A stretch of DNA of 64,000 nt from Agarophyton chilense (Eukaryota > Rhodophyta > Florideophyceae > Gracilariales > Gracilariaceae). The notes under the pieces were generated by a model that was not told the origin of the DNA, did not search any database, and saw only the letters and a program-made list of their open reading frames with translations. Every line of letters begins with the position of its first letter. Position 1 is the stretch's first letter. Both the position numbers and the translations under genes were made by a program. The DNA is taken from contig JARGXX010000117.1 in NCBI GenBank assembly GCA_030374765.1, positions 1 to 64,000 on the forward strand, given 5' to 3'. Of the stretch, positions 31,953 through 42,700 are shown one piece after another.

Positions 31953-32569
31953 TGCAAATTGGGATGCGCGAAAGAAAAGAGGGTGGTTTGGGGCGAGGAG
32001 GGGGCAAGAAGGGGGAGAGGAACAACAAGTGGATAAGGGGCCAGTGGGAAAGAAAGAGGGGGACGTTGACGGGGGTGCTCAAGTTGACGTGGGCACGTGC
32101 GGCACCAGTGCGCATGACGAACAGATACATAAACAAACTCTTTAACGTTCTAAATAGTTATACACGGGGCATCGTGCACTCTTCGAGAGGGACAGCGGCT
32201 CATATGCGCTGGCCACGTGAATATGTCTTACAGTTGCGGTGCTGACACGAGCAGAGAGTAGGAAGCCGGAAGGTAAACCAGTCGAAGGCGAAAGTAAAGA
32301 AGCTGAGAGAAGGGGGGGCGGCACTGCACATATATGTGCGCTCAAGCAACTGCAAGTTGTAACCACCCTGACCTGGCGCAGTCCTTAACTGTCCCACACA
32401 CTCGCGACCAACTCGTCTCTTCTGTGTGCAGACGAGCAGTTTTCACGCCGTCTGCTCCCGCTCTCCGTGCTGCGCGCTGCCCCTATCCACTATTCATTCC
32501 TTACGTCTTCATTTCCCCAGCCTTTCCAGCTACTAGCTTCCCTCTCCCGCCATTCGTTTTTGGCCCGCC
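31953..32569. promoter_or_regulatory. Divergent promoter region, HDAC / MED16-like
   Basis: 617 bases between two head-to-head nuclear regulator genes. It is purine-rich next to the HDAC start (31970-32050) and pyrimidine-rich before the MED16-like ATG. No specific factor site can be named. Confidence 0.4.
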
Positions 32570-35500
32570 ATGAAGAAGCTGTACTCTGCAGCCGTTGCGC
32601 GGCCGCTTTCCGCGCCTACCTCCACGCCCACCCGCCTCGGCTTTTCCATCACTGCATGGTGCCCATTCGAGGATTTGATCGCCGTCATTTCCGGTGGCGG
32701 CGCTGTCGCTGTCTTCCACGCCGATTCACCGGGCGAGACCTCGCTCCTCGTCGCTGCAAAGCGCGCCCCCGCCCGCCACCTTCTCTGGCGCAACTCTTCC
32801 GAAAAGCCGTGCATGCTTGTTGTAGCCGACGCGGCCGCCCGTCTCACCTTCTGGATTGCTCGCGATTCTCGTGTCAACGTTTGGGTCGCAGTCGCCTCGC
32901 TTGACCTACCGTGCGTCGTTTCCGCCCTTAGTTGGAATGCTAACTCCACTGCCCTTGCCGCTGTTCTTGCACATGGCGATGTTCGTGTCTGGCTTGTCCC
33001 TGAAATACCATCCGATAGGCGCTCTCAACACCCTGTACATTCGCACGGTAGGCACCGTATGTACATCCCCGAGGTCAAACCTGGTAACCTGATTCGCCCC
33101 GTAGCGTACGCGAAGAACCAAAAGATTTCAGACCTACTCGGTGGGCAACTGCGATGTGCCACCGTCGCGCCGGGACATCAAGAGCCCACTGGAGTTGCCA
33201 TTGTAACCGTTAGTGCTGCCCAGTCTACCCGTCTCAACGTTTGGACTGTATCCATTTCGAAATCTACCCCAAATTCTACCTTTGAGCTTCGAGCCGTGTC
33301 TTCAACCGATCTAAATGACGCCGAAGACGGAAACTGCGTAGCATGTCTTACGTTTCCGTTTCGAGGAATGTTGTTCGCTATCGGCCATCGCGGCAAAATT
33401 GTCAGATGGCACTACCAGAATTCTCGACCCCCAGGGGAATCTCGATGGGTGAGAAAGGCCGATGCACATATCGAAGTAGCCACTGCTGAAGCTTCAAAGA
33501 GAGGTCTAGTGCCCACTATATCCAGTGATGATACAACTCTTAATTCTATAACACGAGGACTAGTTCTTTCAAAAAGGAAGAAGTTCTATGCCTTTCACGT
33601 ATCTGACGATTGTAGAACTCTTGTTACATCAACGGCTTCAGGCATTCTTGTATGGGATACAGAAAGTTTGAATATCGTTGCGGGTCACCCACTTGCGAAT
33701 AATGCCGCAGGAAAGACAGCCAGTCCTTATTGGGGCTTGTGTATCAGCCCTGCTGGTGGTGCTATTGTCGCCCTAGCTGGGTCTGGCAGGGTAGAAATTC
33801 ATTCGCTGATATGCCCTATTATACAAGGAGCACAGGACCTTATCGAAAAGAATGCCACGTCCATTGCCCGACGCTTAGTACAGAACACGACAGCAAATGG
33901 CCGTCGAGGTGGGTGGGATATCATTGCTTCTGTTGCGGTCGAGGGTCCTTCAGCAGCTGCCAGTATTGCAAAAGTTCTGTCTTTAAACTCCATACCTGGG
34001 AGTCAAGACCCTCCGTCACAAGGTAAGGTAGCGATTTTAAATGCTTTGATGCGTGGTCTGGAGCATCCAGACGAAAGCGGAGCGCTTGCCGCGCATCAGC
34101 TGATCCAAGTCGCTGTTCGCGCCCTTCAAAAATCTGCCCCTGAAAAGGTTTTGAACGTGTTTGGTCACAAAGATCCCAGGGCTCTGTTTTCCGCAGAGAA
34201 CGTTGCGAAAATAATACAACAGGCTGTGTTGGCATCAGTTGTAAGCATTCCACAACTTGCCGCCGCTCCCCTTGCAGACTGGTTGATGGTGCTTGGAGCG
34301 ATATGGCTTCAGAAATGTGCGTCGTTTGTCGTCAAAAATGGCCCTAAAGGACAAACTGGAGCTGAGTGGATTCGTCTAGCCTCCCTGAATCCCGTTCCGC
34401 AATCCGAGAAACCTCGAGGAATCTTGGCAAATTCATCCATCGTGCAAGTTATGCGACCAGCGACCATGGCTGCAGCGTTGCTATTGGGTATGGAAAAACA
34501 GTACGGCGAACAAGAAGCATATCCGAGATATTATCGATTTTCTCAGATTGAGAGCGCTCAAGTGGTTGCCTGTCTTTGGGAGGTGACATCTGCTTGGGAG
34601 CGAGATAATCTTGGACAACATGCTCCATCAAGCACCAACGTGGCTATGCAGGGACAGCACCAAAATGCTGACAAAGTAGCCAACACATCCGTAGCTCTTT
34701 CGAAGCACTCTGCCGCGGCTCTCGCGATTTCTAAGGCCAAGCAACTTCGTGTGTCTTTGGCAGAGAAAGCTTTGGGTCTACATGGCTCCGCAAATGGAGC
34801 CGGGTTCATTGCCACCAGTGCCAGAAGTCACTTGAATGCTTTATCTGGCGAGGAGCATGATCAGGACAAAAGATCTCCAGGACAGCGAACGGACTGGTGC
34901 CCGTTCGATCTAGTAACAGGGCGACCCTTGCCGCCCTGGGCCCCGTTGCGTAGGTGTGTAGCGAGCGGATTGCTTGCAGTGGAAATTGCTCAGCAAAGAG
35001 CGCCTGGCCACCCCTCCGTCAACACAGCGTCACCCTGGGTAACAGACTGGGCAAATCAGTCCCCGTTTGGCGGTCGGTGGGCTCGAGTTCCGTCGATTGA
35101 TTTGGATCGATATGAACTACTCGTTCCTTCAATAGCCCCCCCCACTGAAAGGGAAGACCATCATCATTCTCTTAAACATCGCTTGGTAAAAGTGGAGGAG
35201 GCGATTGCACATCCAAACCAACCTGCCGTGCAATTGACGTCAAAACCTGCTGCCTTGCATCCTCCACCACAAGTACCATCTCCGTTTTATGGCCACAATG
35301 CCTTGCAAAGTCAGCTTCATATGACCCAAAGAGATGCAGCTGCAATAATTGCTCAAACAGGACGCATCCCTCCAGGTATATTTAGCGGGCATACACAACT
35401 ACCTGCAGGAATGACACAGGGAATTGTCCACGGAATGCCTCCAGGAACAATGGCTGGGGGAAGGCCTCTGATTCCCTCCGGAATGGCGGCTGGCAATCAC

Positions 35501-37744
35501 CCAAACGCAACGCCTAGAAACCTCATGCACACCCAATACGTTAATCGAATGCCCGTGACCCCTACAGCTCAAATACAGGTTTCTCCGCAAATGACAACGG
35601 TTTCTTCGACAACCGACGTGGCGAGCACCACTTCACAAGGCAAGAAAAGACAAGGCAGTTCAGGTGGAAACAGAAAATCCTCCAAGAGGAGAACAGGCTC
35701 TCGAAACGCCAATCCCAGTCAATTCACCGAGATACCCCCTGGTCAACCACTTGGAGCCATGGGATCGTCTCCAGCCACAGCACTACAAAACAACAATGTT
35801 CGACAAAACACGCCAGCTGACGTACTTAGTGCTGACAATCGATCAAGTCGAACAAATGCAACAAATACTACGAGCGGAGTGCAAGAGACAAGCTCAAGGA
35901 AAAGGAGGACACCTAGGCCAAAGAACTCCCCAGCTACTTCTATGGTAAACAGCCGTCCAGGAATCGGTGCTGCAGTCGTACATCAGCCTGTACCAACACC
36001 ATTGCATGCAAGTTCAACCTCTCATAATCCAAGGACACCACGTGGTACAAATTCCTTGAAGACGCAACGCGTTCAAACTAACAATGCTGTTGCCGCAGCC
36101 GCTGCCGCCGCAGCCGCCGCAGCCGCCGCTACAAACCTTAGTCATCCGTTGCATTCCAGGCAGATGACATTAAAGCAGTCCAAGCATAGTTTGCCCATGG
36201 ATATGACCCCGCAAGTTTTGGCTAGTATGGGCATGGCAAATAGCGGAGATCGAATGTCACAGCTAGGCTTTGTTCACGGTATGGGTGGTCCTAACGTGGT
36301 TTCTTCAATGGCTCTTTCTTTCGACAGAGATAAAGCAGCTATGATGGGAGCCGTTGGAAATCCAATCGCTCCTGGTTCCAACAACGCAGCCCAAGGATTG
36401 AACAATCCGATGGGTTCGGGGATGTTTGGATTGCACGGGATGGACGGATCAAACATTAACATGAGCGTCCAGAAATCTCAAGGCGTTGCAACCATGCATA
36501 TGCCAGGAACCAGCCCCATGTACTCTGGTCCTACCGGGCAGGCCCCATCGTTCGCTCCTGTGGGGCTTGATATAGCTGCGCATCTCCATACTTTATCTCC
36601 TGAAAAAAGAGAAAGAGCTATAGAGGCTATGCGAAGGAGGGTTGACAGGCAGTTATATGGTGATGGTGGGCAAATTCGGAATGTTATGGCCATGGGTCAA
36701 AGTACACCCGGAAACAGCTCCAACGCCCTTGGGCCGAATACAGCTCTAACTACGGTTCCTAGCGGAAACACTACAATCCCTGGTGTAAACCGTGTTGTCG
36801 GAGGCCTTCCGGCTACCCCGGGATCACAGATCGGTGACTCGATTGCTTTCGGCGCACGGAATATGATCAACACTGCTGTCTCCATGGGCCCATTGCAGCC
36901 TGGTCTACCTCTCGGAGCACCCCGAACAAGCGCTGCAGAATCTCAGACTTCAACCCGAGTGACCAGACCGAAGCAACGCGCCCACAATGGTGATGCTACC
37001 AACCCCAATATCCTTGACAATGGGAATAACATTGCTAACATCGGGACTGGCAGTCTCGACACTAATGGTATGGGATCCAATGCTGCAGGCATGGGTGGCC
37101 TTCCCGATGGAAAGCTTTCGGATGGTGCAGTTGGAAGTTTTGGTGCAACTGGGGTCAGCATGAACGTCATGCGTGGAAATGATCAAATCCTCTCTTCTAG
37201 CACTGTCGGACCCCAGACGGGCTCTATTCCGGCTTTAAACGGGACCGTTTCTTCGCTTCCACCTCAAGCGACGAGTGGTAGGCGTATATGGATGGGAACC
37301 TTATTCATGTGGGGCTCAGCAGCATCACACGAAGTGCGATGTGTCGCAATATCAGAAACATTTCAGGGAAACACGCCCATCCGAGACGCCTCAAGCTGGC
37401 CAAAACGCATGGACTGCGATGCATCGAAGGTGCGACGAAGGGATCTCAGCGATCTTTCGCGAGCTCAGTGGTATGCTCGCTTTGTGGCAGTTGATGACAA
37501 CGGAAAGGAGCTACCCAATCATAGAATTACTAATGATCTCGTTCGCGTGATTCTTCAGTCTGACTTTATGTTTGAGATTCCGTGTATAGAACAACCAGGA
37601 ACTCCAGGGTTATTGATTCTGTTTGGGTTGCAAATGGCTGCAGAACAGCCACCTGCTCTGATTGGAGTGTTTAAACCAAGTATCGTTAACAATGATCTTA
37701 TGATGATGATGGATAACGACATCCCCATCGCACCGAAGCAATAA
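32570..37744 (+). CDS. MED16-like Mediator tail subunit, 1724 residues
   Basis: Long intronless gene. The first 400 residues form a degenerate WD40 propeller (ITAWCPFEDLIAVISGGG, VSALSWNANSTALAAVLAHG, GDVRVWLV, STASGILVWDTESLN), followed by a helical domain (GGWDIIASVAVEG ... ALMRGLEHPDESGALAAHQ). This matches the layout of plant MED16/SFR6, including the WD-like N-terminus and the 'wwd' helix after it. MED16 belongs to the Mediator tail, which links activators to Pol II. Residues about 900-1560 are low-complexity, Met/Gly/Asn/Pro-rich, with a 13-Ala run. The last 155 residues are again globular (IWMGTLFMWGSAASHEV ... WPKRMDC ... LLILFGLQM) and resemble a SPOC or MED25-ACID beta barrel. That would be unusual for MED16. 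The family assignment rests on layout and scattered motifs, not on a search. Confidence 0.6.
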   Translation: MKKLYSAAVARPLSAPTSTPTRLGFSITAWCPFEDLIAVISGGGAVAVFHADSPGETSLLVAAKRAPARHLLWRNSSEKPCMLVVADAAARLTFWIARDSRVNVWVAVASLDLPCVVSALSWNANSTALAAVLAHGDVRVWLVPEIPSDRRSQHPVHSHGRHRMYIPEVKPGNLIRPVAYAKNQKISDLLGGQLRCATVAPGHQEPTGVAIVTVSAAQSTRLNVWTVSISKSTPNSTFELRAVSSTDLNDAEDGNCVACLTFPFRGMLFAIGHRGKIVRWHYQNSRPPGESRWVRKADAHIEVATAEASKRGLVPTISSDDTTLNSITRGLVLSKRKKFYAFHVSDDCRTLVTSTASGILVWDTESLNIVAGHPLANNAAGKTASPYWGLCISPAGGAIVALAGSGRVEIHSLICPIIQGAQDLIEKNATSIARRLVQNTTANGRRGGWDIIASVAVEGPSAAASIAKVLSLNSIPGSQDPPSQGKVAILNALMRGLEHPDESGALAAHQLIQVAVRALQKSAPEKVLNVFGHKDPRALFSAENVAKIIQQAVLASVVSIPQLAAAPLADWLMVLGAIWLQKCASFVVKNGPKGQTGAEWIRLASLNPVPQSEKPRGILANSSIVQVMRPATMAAALLLGMEKQYGEQEAYPRYYRFSQIESAQVVACLWEVTSAWERDNLGQHAPSSTNVAMQGQHQNADKVANTSVALSKHSAAALAISKAKQLRVSLAEKALGLHGSANGAGFIATSARSHLNALSGEEHDQDKRSPGQRTDWCPFDLVTGRPLPPWAPLRRCVASGLLAVEIAQQRAPGHPSVNTASPWVTDWANQSPFGGRWARVPSIDLDRYELLVPSIAPPTEREDHHHSLKHRLVKVEEAIAHPNQPAVQLTSKPAALHPPPQVPSPFYGHNALQSQLHMTQRDAAAIIAQTGRIPPGIFSGHTQLPAGMTQGIVHGMPPGTMAGGRPLIPSGMAAGNHPNATPRNLMHTQYVNRMPVTPTAQIQVSPQMTTVSSTTDVASTTSQGKKRQGSSGGNRKSSKRRTGSRNANPSQFTEIPPGQPLGAMGSSPATALQNNNVRQNTPADVLSADNRSSRTNATNTTSGVQETSSRKRRTPRPKNSPATSMVNSRPGIGAAVVHQPVPTPLHASSTSHNPRTPRGTNSLKTQRVQTNNAVAAAAAAAAAAAAATNLSHPLHSRQMTLKQSKHSLPMDMTPQVLASMGMANSGDRMSQLGFVHGMGGPNVVSSMALSFDRDKAAMMGAVGNPIAPGSNNAAQGLNNPMGSGMFGLHGMDGSNINMSVQKSQGVATMHMPGTSPMYSGPTGQAPSFAPVGLDIAAHLHTLSPEKRERAIEAMRRRVDRQLYGDGGQIRNVMAMGQSTPGNSSNALGPNTALTTVPSGNTTIPGVNRVVGGLPATPGSQIGDSIAFGARNMINTAVSMGPLQPGLPLGAPRTSAAESQTSTRVTRPKQRAHNGDATNPNILDNGNNIANIGTGSLDTNGMGSNAAGMGGLPDGKLSDGAVGSFGATGVSMNVMRGNDQILSSSTVGPQTGSIPALNGTVSSLPPQATSGRRIWMGTLFMWGSAASHEVRCVAISETFQGNTPIRDASSWPKRMDCDASKVRRRDLSDLSRAQWYARFVAVDDNGKELPNHRITNDLVRVILQSDFMFEIPCIEQPGTPGLLILFGLQMAAEQPPALIGVFKPSIVNNDLMMMMDNDIPIAPKQ
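36092..36130 (+). repeat. Poly-alanine GCN run
   Basis: Thirteen consecutive Ala codons (mixed GCC, GCA and GCT) in the low-complexity middle of the MED16-like protein. The mixed codons suggest it is maintained rather than a fresh slippage product. Confidence 0.9.
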
Positions 37745-38297
37745 TTACGTGATACCCTTAGCATTCATCAACGCGGTAGCCTTTGTGCAGTAAACTAACA
37801 ATCATAATTTAATAGTAAAGCGTTCTCGTATTGACAAATAACAGGAGCTCCCATTCACGGCCAAGGAAATAAGGATACAAGAAAGAAAACTTCAAACGTT
37901 CTTCACCCGTTGACACTTCTACTCGTCCAACGCCTGTTGATGTCAAACAATAATGAACGTTGCTCAATCGACAATCCTATTGGCGATCGATCAAATAGAG
38001 TGTACACACTCGCAGGCGTCGCCGTCATCATGACGTTTCCAATCATGAAAGCATATTGGATATCCCAAACTTTCATTCCCCAGACTTCGGTCTTCAGGAT
38101 ACGGTCTTTCTTGAACAAGTACCAAATTAACTGGTTCAACAGAAAATCATAGCACCGCTTCATTTTCCACTCAGATTATTGAAAACGATGTACAATACAT
38201 AGTGTGCGGTGCATTCTGTCATACGATACAAAGGAGTAAGAACTGAAAGACAAAATAACAAGAAAGGCAAGATGCTCCATAATGTGTGTTTGCTACT
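37745..38297. other. Intergenic region between convergent genes
   Basis: About 550 bases. An 86-codon ATG frame on the minus strand (37903-38163) has a hydrophobic middle (IQYAFMIGNVMMTATPASV) and could be a small membrane protein, but nothing supports it beyond that. Confidence 0.3.
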
Positions 38298-39041
38298 TTA
38301 CAAATCTGCGTAAATAGCTGCGCAGACTTTATTCAAAACTTTGCGGCGTATACACGGATAAGGGGCCAAGTACGTGTTTCCTACAACGACATCAACGATT
38401 TTCCCACCTACAACAAGAGCACAAGCATGCCTATCGTTGTGCTGAGTCGCGTACGGTTTAGTCAACATAGGCTTAGAGCTTTTGGATAAATCTGAACCAT
38501 CTGAAACCCGAACAACAGTACCTCGACTGGTTGTACGCACTTGAAGCTTTCCAGCCACTATGAGAGGGGGGGATTGGGTGGCACTGAAACGAAGTTGAGC
38601 ATTTCTCCGACTCCCAGTCAAGAGTGGATGAAGCATCGGCCACAGCAAGCCCAGTAGCTTGATTAAAATGAGTACGCGAGAAGTAGGGAGAAGATGTAAC
38701 ACACCAAGAACTAAAACTGAAACAAGAATTCTGTCCAAAGCGATGGAAGGTGGGCCAAAGTCTCGTCGAAACTGCTGGAAGGTTGGGATTACCGGCATCA
38801 AAGACGGAAGTAGTGAAGGGTGCAGACGTCGAATTTTGGAAGTTATAACTTTTCGCTGTGCAGATTTGACAATGGTTATGTTTTTCGGAACATAGTTGTC
38901 GGAAAGGCGCCGTTGGAACACAGGTATAAATGAAGAAGAAAACGAACTAGATGACGCATGAGGTAAAAAGTTGAGAGAAGTGAAGCCAGCTTTTCTCACT
39001 TCTGCCGATCTCTCGCGGTATGTTGAATGTAAGAAGGGCAT
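38298..39041 (-). CDS. Hypothetical membrane protein, possibly plastid-targeted
   Basis: 247-residue open frame from the ATG at 39041 (MPFLHSTYRE); the frame reaches further only to a TTG. The first 60 residues are rich in Ser, Arg and Phe with few acidic residues, like a transit peptide. Residues about 110-150 are strongly hydrophobic (LDRILVSVLVLGVLHLL, VLILIKLLGLLWPML). The remaining 100 residues are soluble and beta-like. The piece WPMLHPLLTGSRRNAQLRF faintly recalls a cyanobacterial and plastid family with a WP-x-WP ... SRN-x-x-R pattern after two membrane spans, but I would not name it. It is convergent with the MED16-like gene and divergent from TIMELESS. Confidence 0.4.
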   Translation of the reverse strand: MPFLHSTYRERSAEVRKAGFTSLNFLPHASSSSFSSSFIPVFQRRLSDNYVPKNITIVKSAQRKVITSKIRRLHPSLLPSLMPVIPTFQQFRRDFGPPSIALDRILVSVLVLGVLHLLPTSRVLILIKLLGLLWPMLHPLLTGSRRNAQLRFSATQSPPLIVAGKLQVRTTSRGTVVRVSDGSDLSKSSKPMLTKPYATQHNDRHACALVVGGKIVDVVVGNTYLAPYPCIRRKVLNKVCAAIYADL

Positions 39042-39790
39042 GATTTGAAGCACAGCTCCCGTTCGACAAAAGGAAAATCGAACCAACGCTTCCTTAGAGC
39101 TTTGTCCTCAATCTCCAGGTAGAAACGACAACACGCAATTTGCGAAACGTCGCGAGAGGAAGGTTATTAGTGAGTAGAAATCTGCAACGAACAAATATAT
39201 CGATGAACGATGGATATCATGACCCGAAATCCTTGGAGTACGAATGAAGCCTAGGCGCGTCTACAAAAGCCTGGCTTCAAACATCTGTGTTGTGAGAGAG
39301 CTTGAGAGTCAGCTACAAATCGAAGATCCAAATCGCAGATCTGAAGACTACCGAAGTTGGAAACGAAACTCTGCGACCCCCCTCTAGAGTTCTTTCGCCT
39401 TTGGAAGGGCGAAAGGGGGCCGGAAACCTCTGCCTCGTTACATATGCTTTAGAGTGTGAACTTCCGACATACACCGGTGGGGCTAAAACGAGAACACCAA
39501 ATCATCAATTTGGTAATTTGGTCATGTTTTTCCAGACCGATGGGGATGCTCTGAGGACCCGTCCTCCACGGACCCAGACATTTTGGCGCGAAAAAGATTA
39601 CCCGAAAGAGTGTGCAGGCGGGAGCATTGCCGTTCTCCATTCAAGAAAACACGCACTGCCGTCGCACACCCTCGTCGCTTAAGGATCTCTGGCGTGCTCA
39701 ATTGTAACCGAACGCCCAGTTGGCTTCCCTATGCTTCTTCCCGCTTCTCGCTGAGCAGCTGCCCAGTATACCTGATTTCAGCTCGTCGCG
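39042..39790. promoter_or_regulatory. Divergent promoter region upstream of TIMELESS
   Basis: About 750 bases between two head-to-head genes. A plus-strand frame (39302-39682) lacks any domain and starts at a non-ATG codon, so I regard the stretch as non-coding. Confidence 0.35.
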
Positions 39791-42700
39791 ATGGCTGCGG
39801 TCGTCGAGGACAGCGCCACACCCGTCTCTAACACTGCCACCCTCTCCGTGCGCCAGCGACTCCTTCTCTCCCAAATCCTGCAGGACATCCGAACTACTGT
39901 GCAACATCTGTCGCTTCCGGACGTTAACCCTCTTTCGGCCACCGATGCCACCGCCGTAGACGCTCTTAAAGATCTCTACTATATGCTCAATGTGGAAGAC
40001 TCTCTCAATGCTCTGCCAGCCCGCCAATTTGTGTTTGCCTCGCGCACTGCACAAACTCTATTGCACCCAATTATCGTTGCCTTGCATTCTCATCCTTCCT
40101 CGGGCGACAATCAGAAACGATGGAGTGTTCCTACGTACCAGGCTCTGCGAACGCTTTGCGTGCTTAGCACGCCCATTCCAGACGCCAACCAATTTCTTCC
40201 ACGGGGATGCGCGTTGGACGTATATTGCAGACAGCTTTCTTCATTTCTGGCGCATAACGCTGCTTCATTGGAAGCTTTGGTTTCCTTACTTCAATATTAC
40301 TTGGAAGGGAAGGCTGCCAAGATTGAAGCCCTTGCCTCTGCTGAGTCTTGTCGACTTGAAGATGCACGCATTGACAATATTCTCACCTTCTTTCGCAATA
40401 TCCTGTCACCTCCGAGGATTAAACAAGGCAACCCTCTTCTAACGACTGACCTTGGAACTCACTTGGCTCTCGTGTCTGCCCTTCAAAAAGCAGATTTCTA
40501 TACCACACTTTCTGTGCTTTTCTCCAGCTCCAACCCGGATGAAATGCGATTGCACACCACCAATACTGTGTTTATCACCGCCGATATCTATGCTTTCACA
40601 TTTCGACATTCCTCCCCAAAAAGCATATCCCACACTCTTCGTAGCCACCCGTATTTACGCCAACCGAATGCAAATCCCCCGAATGGTCTACAGGGTCAGT
40701 CAACCGGGGAGTACAGAATACCACCGAAGAGGACCATATCAAAGACTAGGGCATCTATGCTTCGCACAGCTCTTTTGAAGGAAAGAGCCGCCATTGGAGG
40801 CTCCCGGGCAGTAACCGCCGGAGCTCGCTGGAGTAATCGACACTCTGGAGGATTTTCGCTTCATAAAGTATCAGATCCTGATGCCCGTCCAGCAACTGTC
40901 GCAGTCCCAATGAAGTCAAGGACGAAACGCATTATGTCTTCCAAAGCGATGGTGCAGTCCAAGATATCTTTCAACCCTAAGCGCCCCTTCCAGGAAGCTG
41001 TTCTGGTGAATTCCCAAGTTCTGTGTTTGTGGGCTTCCAAGAAACGGTACGTAAAACTGTCTAGCACGGCCGGTAGGGCCGTTGAGCAAGTCCGAAAGGA
41101 TTTGCAGGACTCCGGATTGAAGGCGCTGGTGAAGATAGCGTCTGAACTTATCGACACAAGTTTCTCGAACTTTGTTAGAGAGATGCGAGATCGTATTGAT
41201 GAAACAAAGGAAAGGACAAAACGGGAGAATCCAGAAACTTTGACCAGAGCCCAGACATCATTCTTGTCCCTGGTGGGTTGTGTGGTGGGCTTTCAGAGGG
41301 AGAGATACGGAAAAGTGAGAAAGGAGAAGTTGGAGGAAGCCCGGGCTCTGAACGCCGAAATACATCAGAACTATATGAAGGCAGTTCTATCGGCTGATTT
41401 CAAGATTCTGAAGAAGGAGTGGAAAACTGTGGATGCTGCAATTGAGGTTGAGACCTTCAAGATTGCTTTTAGAGTTCTTGTTGAGTCATTCGAAGCTCTG
41501 AAAAACATTGGGAAAGACGAAGCGAATATAGAATCCATCGAGGTGGCGACATTCGCCTTACTTGAAATGATGAAGATGCTGCAAGGTATGTCCGCACATG
41601 CTGAATTGCAGGAGAATGAGAACCTTGAACAAACAGCAGAGGCGAATACCTTGACCTCAAGAGAGCTGGCACTGAACACACTGGAGGATTTGTTCCGTGA
41701 GGAGATATTCCTTAACGCTCCCGCGAACCTTGCTAAGGATTTCAACTCGAAAGTATTTTCTTTTAGACACCTCAGCAACATAGTGGAATTTGGATATACG
41801 TTCACAAGCATGTTGATGGACGAAGAGGAACTCCATCGACTACAAGTGACCAAAAAGAAACGTAATCGGAAAAAGAAAATTGTTGCCGAGGAAGGCTTAG
41901 GGAAGGAAGGAGAAGAACCGCAGCGACAACTTGTGCATGAAGGCGAGAACGAATGCTTGTCAAATGATAATCTTCCTTCAACAGACACACCCCCCTCACT
42001 TCGCCGAGCAAGGAAAGTGAAGCGAGTTACAGACAATTCTGATGATGACGAAGATGTTGTTCATGATGTGGATAATGCTCGGAGAGTGGAAGGAATGAAT
42101 GAAGCACTTGAACAATCGAAAGCCGTTGAGAAGCCAGAATCGGAAGCCTCCCCTACGAATACCCGATTCAATGATGAACCGTCCAATGTACTTCCCAGTA
42201 CTTCTGAAACGCCGAAAGTTGACGAGAGTACTCAGCCTCTTGAACCTCCAGCCATGGAAATTGGTTCACATTCTATGCAAGAGGGAGGGGAAACTGAGAA
42301 ACAAAAAACAAGTGGTGAAGGATACAATCGAACTGCGACATCATCTCCGAAAAGTGACCTGCGACAAGTGTTAGACGAGGGCGCTGGTGTTGAAAGCAAA
42401 GGATTGTCGCCAGCTGTTCAAGGCAAAGTAGACAAATCCTCCCCGATCAAAGAAATGCTTCGTGCCGATGCCCAAGCCGAAGCGAAGATAAAAGCAAAAG
42501 AGAAATCAGAGAAAGCCAAGAGAATGCTCATGGCTGACGTTGAGAACGAAGGAAAGACCCTGCAAGCCAAATTTGTTAGTACGATAAACGAAGCAATTTC
42601 TACAGGTATTTCGCTTGGACGCAAGGAAGGGACGGAGAATGGAAACATCGGAGAAGATGTCGCAAATCAAAGCGGAGAAAGTGATGATGAGCCAGAAATG

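Noticed and set aside
39302-39682. 126-codon frame upstream of TIMELESS
   Set aside because: Non-ATG start, no domain, and located where a promoter is expected.
41371-42036. 221-codon antisense frame within TIMELESS
   Set aside because: Ser/Phe-rich mirror of acidic, Lys-rich coding sequence. A typical shadow.
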